From positions 1-22,603 of the forward strand of contig CAYMCQ010000070.1 of the NCBI GenBank assembly GCA_964389025.1: a DNA stretch of 22,603 nt, written 5' to 3'. Source of the DNA: CAYMCQ01 sp964389025. Lineage in GTDB: Bacteria > Verrucomicrobiota > Verrucomicrobiia > Limisphaerales > CAYMCQ01. The translations under genes were made by a program, and so were the position numbers. Positions within the stretch are counted from its first letter, which is position 1, and the number at the start of each line of letters is the position of its first letter. Shown here piece after piece: positions 8,071-15,800 of the stretch. The notes under the pieces were generated by a model. That model was given only the letters and a program-made list of their open reading frames with translations. It made no database searches and was not told where the DNA came from.

Positions 8071-9501
8071 ATGAGCGCCAGCCTCGCACAACCGCAATCC
8101 GTTTCCGCGCGCGCCGATGCCTCAGCCGCATCGCGCGACAGCGACAAGTGCGCGCGTTTCCTCCTGACTTTTTTGTTTCTGACCTCAGCGGTCTGGCTGT
8201 TCATCGGTTCGCTGCTCGCGCTGGTTGCTTCGCTGAAATTTCATCTGCCGACTTTTTTGGCGGGTTCCGCATGGCTGACTTACGGGCGGATTTATCCGGC
8301 CTCGACCAACGCATTCATCTACGGCTTCGCGATTCCCGCCGGGTTGGGAGTCTGCCTCGCGTTGCTTTCGCGGATCGGCCAGACGCGCGTCATGCTTCCC
8401 GGCCTCGCCGCTGTCGGCGCGCTGGTCTGGAACTTCGGCGCGCTGCTCGGCATCGCGGGAATCTTGAATGGCGACAGCACCGGCTTCGACTGGCTGGAGA
8501 TTCCGCGCTACGCCTCGCCGATTCTGTTCATCGGCTACACGCTCATCGGAATTTCCACGCTCGTGACTTCATCGCATCGCCGCGGTTGGGAACTTTCCGT
8601 CGCGCAATGGTTCCTCATCGCCGCGCTGTTCTGGTTCCCATGGGTTTTCTCGACGGCAAATCTGCTGCTGGTCTTCTCGCCCGTTCGCGGCGTCGTGCAG
8701 GCGGTCATCAACTGGTGGTTCGTCAACAACCTCAAAGTCTGGTTCGCGCTCGTCGGGCTTGGGATTGTTTTTCATCTCATTCCGACTGGCGTTGGCCGTC
8801 CGGTCCACAACCGCTCGCTCGCGCTGTTTTCTTTCTGGCTGTTCCTCTTCATCGCGCCGTGGGCCGGGATTCCAGTCGGCGCGCCGGTGCCAGCGTGGAT
8901 TCCAGCCATCAGCACAGTCGCAAGCGTTTTGCTGATCGTGCCTGTCATCGGCATCGTGATGAACGTCTGCCGGACAATCGGCGGTGACTGCTCCGCGATC
9001 CGGGGGAACATCGCGTTGCGCTTCCTTCAATGGGCGCTGCCGGCGTGGGTCATTTCGATTTTGATCGGCGCGGCCACGGCAATTCCGCAAGTCGCCGTTA
9101 TCACGAATTTCACATGGCTCAATCCAGCGACGAGCCGCTTCCTGCTCTTCGGATTTTTTGCGATGACGGTTTTCGGCGCGATCTACGACATCCTTCCGCG
9201 CCTGACGCACAAGGAAGTCGCCTGTCCAAAAGCGGCGCGGATCCAGTTGGTCACGGCGAAGTTCGGCATCCTGATCTTTTTCATCGCGCTCGCCGCGGGC
9301 GGCGTCGTCGAGGGGCTTGCGCTGGCGAATCCCGGCGTGGCGTTCCCGGAAGTTTTGCAGAAGACGTTGATGTTTTTGCGCGTCAGCACGCTTGGGGACG
9401 TTTTGATTCTGGTGGCCGCCAGTTGTTGCGTGGCGAACCTGCTGCGTGTTTGCCGGGGCTTTTGCGCTGAGAACTGCCCGAACAGATCGGAGGCCGCATG
9501 A
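8071..9501 (+). CDS. CcoN-like (cbb3 oxidase subunit I family) membrane protein lacking all heme and copper ligands
   Basis: The 476-residue protein has about 12 predicted transmembrane helices and aligns by eye with CcoN, the catalytic subunit of cbb3 oxidase. Landmarks include YPASTNAFIYGFA, WWFVNN, GLGIVFHLIPTGVGRPV, FWLFLFIAPWAG and FGAIYDILPRL. The catalytic residues are gone. The low-spin heme His (CcoN RPxHTNA) is Ser78. The CuB His in WWYGHN is Asn219. The adjacent His-His of AGPHH is Pro268-Val269. HVH on helix 10 is Thr354-Ser-Arg356. The active-site Tyr is Ala262. The five remaining histidines (residues 58, 169, 235, 246, 380) are elsewhere. It therefore should not reduce O2 or NO. 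The neighbouring CcoO-like and cytochrome c genes suggest it acts as a membrane scaffold for them. Automatic annotation would probably call it cytochrome c oxidase subunit I. Confidence 0.88.
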   Translation: MSASLAQPQSVSARADASAASRDSDKCARFLLTFLFLTSAVWLFIGSLLALVASLKFHLPTFLAGSAWLTYGRIYPASTNAFIYGFAIPAGLGVCLALLSRIGQTRVMLPGLAAVGALVWNFGALLGIAGILNGDSTGFDWLEIPRYASPILFIGYTLIGISTLVTSSHRRGWELSVAQWFLIAALFWFPWVFSTANLLLVFSPVRGVVQAVINWWFVNNLKVWFALVGLGIVFHLIPTGVGRPVHNRSLALFSFWLFLFIAPWAGIPVGAPVPAWIPAISTVASVLLIVPVIGIVMNVCRTIGGDCSAIRGNIALRFLQWALPAWVISILIGAATAIPQVAVITNFTWLNPATSRFLLFGFFAMTVFGAIYDILPRLTHKEVACPKAARIQLVTAKFGILIFFIALAAGGVVEGLALANPGVAFPEVLQKTLMFLRVSTLGDVLILVAASCCVANLLRVCRGFCAENCPNRSEAA

Positions 9502-10448
9502 AGTCCGGCGCATTGATTTTCCTCGGCACGCTGGGTGCGCTGTCCGCGTCATGGCTCGGGATGGTTTTTCTGCCCACCGCGCAGATCGGCGGCCAGACGC
9601 CCGACAAGGCCGACCATCTCGCCGCGCTCGAATCGCGCACGAACTGGCTCGCGCGACAGCACGGTCTGCCGGAAAAACCCGGAGGCTCCGGCGCGATTTA
9701 TCCGTCGCCGCGACCCGGCCTCGCGCAGCTCGGCGCGGAGGTTTATCGCGCGAACGGCTGCGCTTATTGCCACACGCGGGAAGTGAGGCAAACGGGGACG
9801 ACTTTCGATGTGATGCTGATTGAAGCGGGGACGAATGGAGTCGAAGTGGTGAACGCAATCCAAAAGCTTGCCGCGAAATCTGCCACCGGCCACGCTCCGG
9901 AATTGTTGGCGAGCTTGCCCAGACCGATTTTCCAAAACGTGGAAAAAAGTTTCGCCGACACCGCTCAGAAAGCCTTGATCAAGGCCGGCGCGAATGCTGA
10001 AGAGGTGGTCGTTCCGCTCGGCGCGGACATCGCGCGCGGTTGGGGCGTGCGGCAGACCGTGGCGCAGGATTACTTGTTTGACAACCCGGTGCTGCTTGGC
10101 TCGCAGCGCGTGGGGCCAGACCTGGCGAACGTCGGCGCGCGGCGGGATGAAACCTGGAACCTGCTCCACCTTTACAATCCCCGTGTGGAAGTGAAAAAGT
10201 CCACGATGCCGCCGTTCCGGTTTTTGTTCGAGCAACGGAAGATTCGCGGAACGCCATCACCGGATGCGCTGAAGGTGGATTCAGTTCCGGCGGGATTTGA
10301 GATCGTTCCCACCACTGAAGCGAAGGCGCTGGTGGCGTATCTGGCGAGCCAGCGGGTGGTCACGCCGTTGTTCGAGACGCCGATGACTGCGCCGAAAATT
10401 CCCAGCGTCGGCACCAATGCGCCTGCGACAAATGCCCCTGCACAATGA
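9498..10448 (+). CDS. CcoO-like membrane-anchored monoheme cytochrome c with an internal insertion
   Basis: The 316-residue protein starts with one transmembrane anchor (about residues 5-27) and then a cytochrome c domain of the CcoO type. The heme motif is CAYCH at 88-92, followed by TREVRQTG, which corresponds to CHSQMIRP of CcoO. The second CcoO landmark is well kept: DNPVLLGSQRVGPDLANVG (195-213), then LHLYNPR and the Met axial ligand in KSTMPPF (Met237). Between these blocks lie about 75 extra residues (roughly 101-176) that standard CcoO does not have; they are rich in Ala, Glu and Val and look soluble and helical. The C-terminal tail is Pro/Thr/Asn/Ala-rich. The ATG overlaps the CcoN-like stop by 4 bases. 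Unlike its partner, this subunit keeps its heme ligands and should still carry electrons. Confidence 0.88.
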   Translation: MKSGALIFLGTLGALSASWLGMVFLPTAQIGGQTPDKADHLAALESRTNWLARQHGLPEKPGGSGAIYPSPRPGLAQLGAEVYRANGCAYCHTREVRQTGTTFDVMLIEAGTNGVEVVNAIQKLAAKSATGHAPELLASLPRPIFQNVEKSFADTAQKALIKAGANAEEVVVPLGADIARGWGVRQTVAQDYLFDNPVLLGSQRVGPDLANVGARRDETWNLLHLYNPRVEVKKSTMPPFRFLFEQRKIRGTPSPDALKVDSVPAGFEIVPTTEAKALVAYLASQRVVTPLFETPMTAPKIPSVGTNAPATNAPAQ

Positions 10449-11056
10449 ACGTTGAAACCAAGAAAGCTGAAGCTGAAGTCCTGGCTGCGGCGGAAGACCG
10501 CGGCACGCCGTTGCTGGTCCTGCTTATCCTTTTTGTGATGATGCTGTTCGCGGGGCTTGTTTACATGGACATTCACGCCGGCGGTTTCAGTCCGCTGGTC
10601 TATGCGCCGTATCGGGATTTGAAGCACGTGGCGGGTTCGCACCCGCTCGCGCCGGGCGGGGCCGATCTGGCGAAGGGGCTTGCGGTTTACAGCATGAGTT
10701 GCCAGCCGTGCCATCAGCAGAATGGGTTGGGATCTCCCAGCCAGGCACCGCCACTGGCCGGATCCGATTGGGTGAATGAAAAAAACCCCGCGCGGCTGAT
10801 CCGCATTCCGCTGAAAGGGTTGACCGGGCCGATTACCGTCAGCGGCCAGGCATGGACTGCCGTGCCGTCAATGCCGGCACAGGGCGAGGGGCTGTCGGAT
10901 GAGGATTTGTCGGCGCTGCTTTCATATATTCGTCAGGCTTGGGGGAACAAGGCGCCGCAAGTGACGGCGGCGCAGGTGAAGCAGGTGCGGCAGGAGATAT
11001 CGGGTCACTCGGGACCATTCACGCCTGATCAGTTGAAGGCTGTTCCAGTGGATTGA
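10445..11056 (+). CDS. Membrane-anchored monoheme cytochrome c
   Basis: This 203-residue protein has a short Lys/Glu/Ala-rich cytoplasmic N-terminus, one transmembrane helix (about 21-42) and a periplasmic class I cytochrome c domain. The heme motif is CQPCH at 86-90; Met143 in PSMPAQG is the probable sixth ligand, and LSDEDLSALLSYIRQAWG is the usual C-terminal helix of such domains. One heme and one anchor distinguish it from CcoP, which has two hemes. It is the last gene of the operon, coupled to the CcoO-like gene by a 4-base overlap, and it ends inside the 3' end of the convergent queG gene. It probably receives electrons from ACIII or from the CcoO-like subunit and passes them to an oxidase encoded elsewhere; this direction is inferred. 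Confidence 0.88.
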   Translation: MNVETKKAEAEVLAAAEDRGTPLLVLLILFVMMLFAGLVYMDIHAGGFSPLVYAPYRDLKHVAGSHPLAPGGADLAKGLAVYSMSCQPCHQQNGLGSPSQAPPLAGSDWVNEKNPARLIRIPLKGLTGPITVSGQAWTAVPSMPAQGEGLSDEDLSALLSYIRQAWGNKAPQVTAAQVKQVRQEISGHSGPFTPDQLKAVPVD

Positions 11057-12138
11057 GTGCCGCCGGAGGGCTGCCGGGCTTGGATTCGCTCCATGGCCCA
11101 CTGCGCGTGTTCGGCGATCAACGGCTCGGGATCATGTGAAGCTATTTCCAGCGCTGGCAAAACCGATTCATCGCCGACATTTCCCAACGCCACGCAGACG
11201 TTTCGCAACAGGCCGCGCCGCTTTGTCCGCAGCATCGGTGTCCCTGCGAAGCGCTTTTTGAAAGCTGCGTCGTTGAGAGAAAGCAACTCAATCAAATCCG
11301 GCGCAGTCAAATCTTCGCGCGCGTGCGGCTTCATCAAATTTCCTTCGTGGGCGAAACGATTCCACGGGCAAACGGCGAGGCAATCGTCACAGCCGTAAAT
11401 CCGGTTTCCAATGGCGGGACGCAGTTCGACAGGAATCGAGCCTTTCAGCTCGATGGTGAGGTAGGAGATGCAAAGTCGCGCGTCGAGTTGGAACGGTGCG
11501 GTGATGGCGTTCGTCGGGCAGGCGGAAATGCAGCGCGAGCAGGTGCCGCAAAGATTTTTTTCCGGCGTGTCGGGTTCCAGTTCCAGCGTGGTGATGATTT
11601 CGGAAAGAAAAATCCAGTTGCCGAGCTTGCGGCTGATGAGGTTCGTGTGCTTGCCGGTGAAGCCAAGTCCGGCGCGCTGGGCGATGTCGCGTTCCAGCAG
11701 CGGGCCGGTGTCAACATACCAGAGCGAGCGGGCATTCTGGCCGCCGAGTTGGTTGACGAAATTGGTGAGTTGTTTCAGCCGTTCGCCAATGATGTCGTGG
11801 TAGTCGGTGAAGCGGGCGTAACGGGCAATCAAGCCTGATGGCCGATAGCCGATAGCCGATAGCCGATCGGTTGTCGGCGGTGGCGAGTTGGCTATCGGCG
11901 ATTGGCTATCGGCTATCTCATAAGACACCGCGAGTGTGATGATGCTTTTTGAGTCGCGCAAAACTTCCTGCGGCTCGATTCGCTTGCGCGCATTACGTTC
12001 GAGGTAATTCATCTCGCCGTGGCGGCGGGCGGCGAGCCATTGCTGGAATTTTTCGGCGGACTCGGGCGGGTTCGCTGTCGTGAACCGGCAATCGTCGAAG
12101 CCAAGTTCCCGCGCGTGTTGGCGGATTGTCTCTTTCAT
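11029..12138 (-). CDS. queG: Epoxyqueuosine reductase QueG
   Basis: The 369-residue cytosolic protein catalyses the last step of queuosine synthesis in tRNA, reducing epoxyqueuosine to queuosine with a cobalamin cofactor and two 4Fe-4S clusters. The family motifs are clear: YVDTGPLLER (141-150, with the catalytic Asp at 143), GKHTNL, the first cluster CGTCSRCISACP (197-208) and the second CDDCLAVCPWN (250-260), plus Cys223. A HEAT-like C-terminal segment follows (about 300-352). Residues about 76-102 are an extra Ser/Pro-rich stretch encoded by a palindromic DNA repeat (see separate entry), which splits the N-terminal domain but keeps the frame. The last 17 residues also look non-conserved and overlap the convergent cytochrome gene by 28 bases. 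It lies 75 bases downstream of aroK on the same strand. Confidence 0.93.
   Translation of the reverse strand: MKETIRQHARELGFDDCRFTTANPPESAEKFQQWLAARRHGEMNYLERNARKRIEPQEVLRDSKSIITLAVSYEIADSQSPIANSPPPTTDRLSAIGYRPSGLIARYARFTDYHDIIGERLKQLTNFVNQLGGQNARSLWYVDTGPLLERDIAQRAGLGFTGKHTNLISRKLGNWIFLSEIITTLELEPDTPEKNLCGTCSRCISACPTNAITAPFQLDARLCISYLTIELKGSIPVELRPAIGNRIYGCDDCLAVCPWNRFAHEGNLMKPHAREDLTAPDLIELLSLNDAAFKKRFAGTPMLRTKRRGLLRNVCVALGNVGDESVLPALEIASHDPEPLIAEHAQWAMERIQARQPSGGTQSTGTAFN
11841..11917 (-). repeat. Palindromic repeat of 7-base units inserted in frame in queG
   Basis: The left arm (11841-11868) is four tandem 7-base units, three GCCGATA and one GCCGATC. The right arm (11890-11917) is four units of the complement, GGCTATC with one GGCGATT variant. 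Bases 11844-11867 can pair with 11894-11917 with two mismatches out of 24, leaving a loop of about 26 bases. The repeat lies wholly inside the queG reading frame and accounts for the extra residues 76-102 of the protein. It looks like a member of a dispersed short palindromic repeat family, but copy number cannot be judged from one window. Confidence 0.8.
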
Positions 12139-12150
12139 TGCTGCATTCGG

Positions 12151-12213
12151 TTCGTTCTCGTTCTCGTCCTCGATTTTCGTGCTTTGGTTTTCGATGGACG
12201 ACGACGAGAACGA
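12151..12213 (-). repeat. Imperfect palindrome between aroK and queG
   Basis: The left arm (about 12152-12174) is built from TTCTCG/TCCTCG units. The right arm (about 12191-12213) is its near complement, with GACGACGACGAGAACGA. About 20 of 22 positions pair, with one bulge, around a loop of about 16 bases. It fills almost the whole 75-base gap and ends directly at the aroK stop codon. It may be a dispersed intergenic repeat and could also stabilise the aroK 3' end or reduce read-through into queG. It has no T-tract of a classical terminator. Confidence 0.7.
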
Positions 12214-12750
12214 TTACGATTTCAAACGCGCGAGTTGAAATTCGTGGAGCACGTGTTGCGCGACTTCCCTAGCCGAGCGCATCTCTGTGTTCACCAGCAC
12301 GTCGGCTTGTTTGTAAAACGCCTCGCGCGCGGCAAGGAGCGCGCGGATTTTTCCGAGAGGGTCTTTGTCCTGCAACAACGGCCGGTGCGATTGATGCCGG
12401 ACGCGCTCCCAGATTTTTTCCGGCGACAACCAGAGGCAGACGACGAGGGCGTGGGTTTTAAGGCTGTCCAGATTTTCCTGGTTCGCAGCCAGCCCACCGC
12501 CGCAGGCGATGACGGTTTTCTCCACGCCCGCAACTTCATTGACAACGCTCTGCTCCAGTTCACGAAAGTTTTTTTCGCCGGTGTCAGCGAAGATTTGAGA
12601 AACGGTTTTTCCTGTGCGCGATTCGATCATGTGGTCGGTATCGAGAAACTTGAATTTCAATTCGTCAGCGACGATGCGCCCGATGGTGGACTTGCCGGTG
12701 CCCATGAAGCCGATGAGCGCGAGGTTGCGGATGCGGCGCGGTTTTGTCAC
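12214..12750 (-). CDS. aroK: Shikimate kinase
   Basis: The 178-residue cytosolic enzyme phosphorylates shikimate to shikimate 3-phosphate with ATP, in the pathway to aromatic amino acids. The motifs are typical: Walker A GFMGTGKST (residues 14-22), the DTD shikimate-binding triad (DTDHMIE), FRELE, the CGGG loop (about 83-86), and the lid-region RPLLQDKD. Length matches the family. The start is GTG at 12750; no stronger start fits, because the Walker A follows only about a dozen residues later. A convincing Shine-Dalgarno is not seen. The gene is divergent from the beta-helix protein gene and lies upstream of queG on the same strand, so the two may be cotranscribed. The two enzymes share no pathway. 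Confidence 0.93.
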   Translation of the reverse strand: MTKPRRIRNLALIGFMGTGKSTIGRIVADELKFKFLDTDHMIESRTGKTVSQIFADTGEKNFRELEQSVVNEVAGVEKTVIACGGGLAANQENLDSLKTHALVVCLWLSPEKIWERVRHQSHRPLLQDKDPLGKIRALLAAREAFYKQADVLVNTEMRSAREVAQHVLHEFQLARLKS

Positions 12751-12778
12751 GGCAATGACTTAGCGCAAAGGCGGAGAA

Positions 12779-12808
12779 TTGACACGCAGTTTTTCTGCGA
12801 ATCACAAT
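12779..12808 (+). promoter_or_regulatory. Candidate sigma-70-type promoter with a hairpin spacer
   Basis: A perfect -35 consensus TTGACA (12779-12784) is followed after 18 bases by CACAAT (12803-12808), four matches to TATAAT. The spacer contains a perfect small inverted repeat, CGCAG-TTTTT-CTGCG (12785-12799). The site is 55 bases upstream of the preferred GTG start of the beta-helix protein gene. The first three bases could instead be read as a TTG start codon, so this call and the start choice depend on each other. Confidence 0.4.
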
Positions 12809-12862
12809 TTGCTCGCGGTGGCGGCGTTTTTAAGCGACAATCAGGCGAACATCCCAAAAGCC

Positions 12863-15800
12863 GTGCGTATTTTCATCCGCCACACCGCAATCGCACTCGC
12901 GATATTCGCCCACTGCGCCGGCGCGGCGATTTATCAGGTCGGCCCCGCGCGCACATACACGAACCTCCAGTCCGTCGCGCGGCTGCTCGCGCCGGGCGAC
13001 GTGGTGGAAGTGGACGGCGACGCGACTTATACCGGCGGAGTCACGTTCGACAACGACGGCACCGCCGCGGAAAAAATAACCATCCGCGGCGTCCGCGTGA
13101 ACGGCCTTCGTCCCGTGATCTCCGGCGGCAGCTCCGCCGCAGGCAATGCGGTCATCCGCGTCCGCGCTGGCCATTACATCTTCGAAGGCCTTGACGTGAC
13201 CGCTGCGGGCGACCCGAACGCGCTGCGCGGTTTTTACAACGCGGCCGACGACACAACGCTGCGCGACAGCGTGGTGCATGATTGTCCGCTGAACGGAATC
13301 GCGGGAGCGACGGTGGCAGGCTCGCTCACGGTGCAATTTGTGGAGGTGCATCATTGCGGCTTCGAGGATCACGCGCACCAGATTTACGTCGAGTCCGCCA
13401 ACTTGCGCCATCCGAACGCGGTCTTCAGGCTGGAGTTCTGTTTCATCCACGACGGCAACGGCGGCAACAACGTCAAATCGCGTGTGGGCCGCAACGAAAT
13501 TTACTACAACTGGATCGAAGGCTCGGCGTTTCACGAACTGGATTTGATCGGCGCGGATCCCGACAGCCAATCAGCGCCACCGGATGCGGTGCGGGAGGAT
13601 TCTGACGTGGTAGGAAATGTTTTTTACAAGCTTGAAAGCTCCAATGGCTCAGTCGCCCGATTAGGCAGTGACGGCGCGGGTTCGAGCAATGGCCGCTATC
13701 GGTTCGTGAACAACACGGTCATCGCCGACCGGAACTGGTGGCTGAACTACGCCATTTTCAAAATGGTGGGACGGCGGGAAAGCTTTGAGGCCCACAACAA
13801 CGTTTTTTACCGCAACGGCGGGTTGTTGGTCATGGTGCGTCAGGACCCTTTGCCGGCGGGCGCGTCGAATTCATTCGCGGGAGCGAACAATTGGGTGCAG
13901 AAAAACTCCTACACCGTGCCGGATGAATGGACGGGAACGATCATTGGAACCAACCCGGCTTTCGTTGATGTCACGAACTTCCTTCTCGCGCCGAAAACGA
14001 ACAGCCAGCTTTTCAACGCGGGAATTTCCCCGACGGCCGGCCTCCCGGATTTTCCGTTTCCATCGCCGCTGGCCGCGCCACTGTTTCTGCCGCCGCCGCG
14101 CACGCCTTACACGAATGGCGAGGTCCTGCTGCGGCCTGTGAGTGACGCGATTGACATCGGCGCGTTTGAGCAGTCTGCCGCCGCGTCCGTCATCGTCGTG
14201 CAGCCTTCGATTCTGGCGCAGCCGCAGGGCGGGCACATCGCTCCCGGCAGCAACGCGGTTTTTTCCGTCGTGGCGAACGGGACAGCGCCGCTGAATTATC
14301 AATGGCGCTTCAACGGCGCGGAAATCAGCGGCGCCACGGGCAGCAGCTTCACGCTGGCGAACGCGCAACCGTCCGACACCGGAAAATATTCCGTCACGGT
14401 ATCGAACATCGTCGGCGTGGCCGCCAGCGCCAGCGCGCGGCTGCTCGTGCTGCTCGACACGAACCGGCCCGTCGTCGTCATCAGTTCGCCGCCCAACAAC
14501 GCGCGCTTGAGCAACGACGTTGTGACCGTCTCCGGTGTTGCGGCAGACAACGTGCGCGTGACGGGCGTGGTTTATCAGTGGAATGGCGCGCCGTTTATTC
14601 CCGCAATCGGGACGAACAACTGGTCGGCGACGTTGAATTTGCTGCCCGGCACGAACACGATTCACGTGAAAAGCGTTGACACATCGGGCAACGAATCGTC
14701 GCAGGCGAGCCGGAATTTCTTTTTCGTCGTCCTCTCGCAATTGATCGCGCGCACGAACGGCTTCGGCTCGATTTCGCCGGACTTTGACGGGAGTTTTCTC
14801 GAGATCGGGCGCAGATACCAGGTCACGGCGCTGCCCGGCGCGAACTACGTTTTCACCGGCTGGAGCGGGGACGTGGCTTCCACCAATGCTGCGCTCGCGT
14901 TTTTCATGCAAACGAATTTGCTGATTGAAGCCGGCTTCGTGACGAATCCGTTTGCGCCGGTCAGCGGAATTTACAGCGGCCTGTTCGCCGACACCAACGG
15001 CGTGGCGCACCAAAGCGCCGGCTTTCTGGGCGCGACGATAAAAAACAACGGCGCGTTCACGGGAAAAATTTCGGTGGACGGAAACACCGTCGCGCTCGCC
15101 GGAAAATTTGGTCTGGACGGAAAAGCCACCGTGACCATTTCGCGGGCGAAGTTCGGCAAGCCGCCGCTCGCGGTGAATCTGGATCTGGATTTTGAAAATC
15201 ATTTCGGTGCGAGTGACCGGATTTACGGCAGCGTGGGCGGTGATTCGTGGACTTCCACGTTGCGCGCAGACCGGGCCGTTTGGTCGGTTGGAAATCCGGC
15301 GACCGCGTTCACGAATCGTTTCACAGCGCTCATTCCCGGCGGCAGCGACGCGGCAACTCTTCCGCCGGGTTTTGGCTGCGGCCTTGTCACGATTGATTCG
15401 TCTGGCAGGGCGCGTTGGTCCGGCGCTTTGGCAGACGCGATGCCGCTCAACCAGACCGCAATCATTTCCAAAAACGGCGACTGGCCGTTTTATCAGCCAC
15501 TCTACACAGGCCCGCTGGCGATTACCAACGGCGCACTCGTCACGACGAACAAGGAATTGAAAGGCTGCGTTTTCGGCTGGCTGAGGGTGACGGATTCGAC
15601 GCTCGCGGGCAGCGTGAACTGGATCAAGACGCCAGTTGCGACAAACATTTTTTACCCGAATGGCTTCACGAATGTCTCGGCGCTCATCGCGTCACGCTAC
15701 TCAACTCCGGGTGCCGGCACACGAGCCGTCAACATCACGAGCGGCATGGCCATCTTGTCCGGGGGAAATCTCAATCCGCCGCTGACAAATCATTTCGTCC

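Noticed and set aside
8071..9501. Functional cbb3 cytochrome c oxidase catalytic subunit
   Set aside because: The fold matches, but all six metal-ligand histidines and the active-site tyrosine are absent, so oxygen or NO reduction is not expected.
8569..9858. Long minus-strand open frame opposite the CcoN-like gene
   Set aside because: Low-complexity Arg-rich product, no domain, no start signal; a GC-driven shadow.
11841..11917. CRISPR array
   Set aside because: The 7-base units are tandem and form two inverted arms; there are no spaced direct repeats of CRISPR length and no cas genes.
12019..13194. Plus-strand open frame across aroK
   Set aside because: It is antisense to the clear shikimate kinase motifs and crosses the palindrome and both gene starts; not a gene.
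13871..15202. Minus-strand 443-residue open frame opposite the beta-helix protein gene
   Set aside because: Arg-rich shadow with no domain; the plus strand has well-formed Ig-like domains here.
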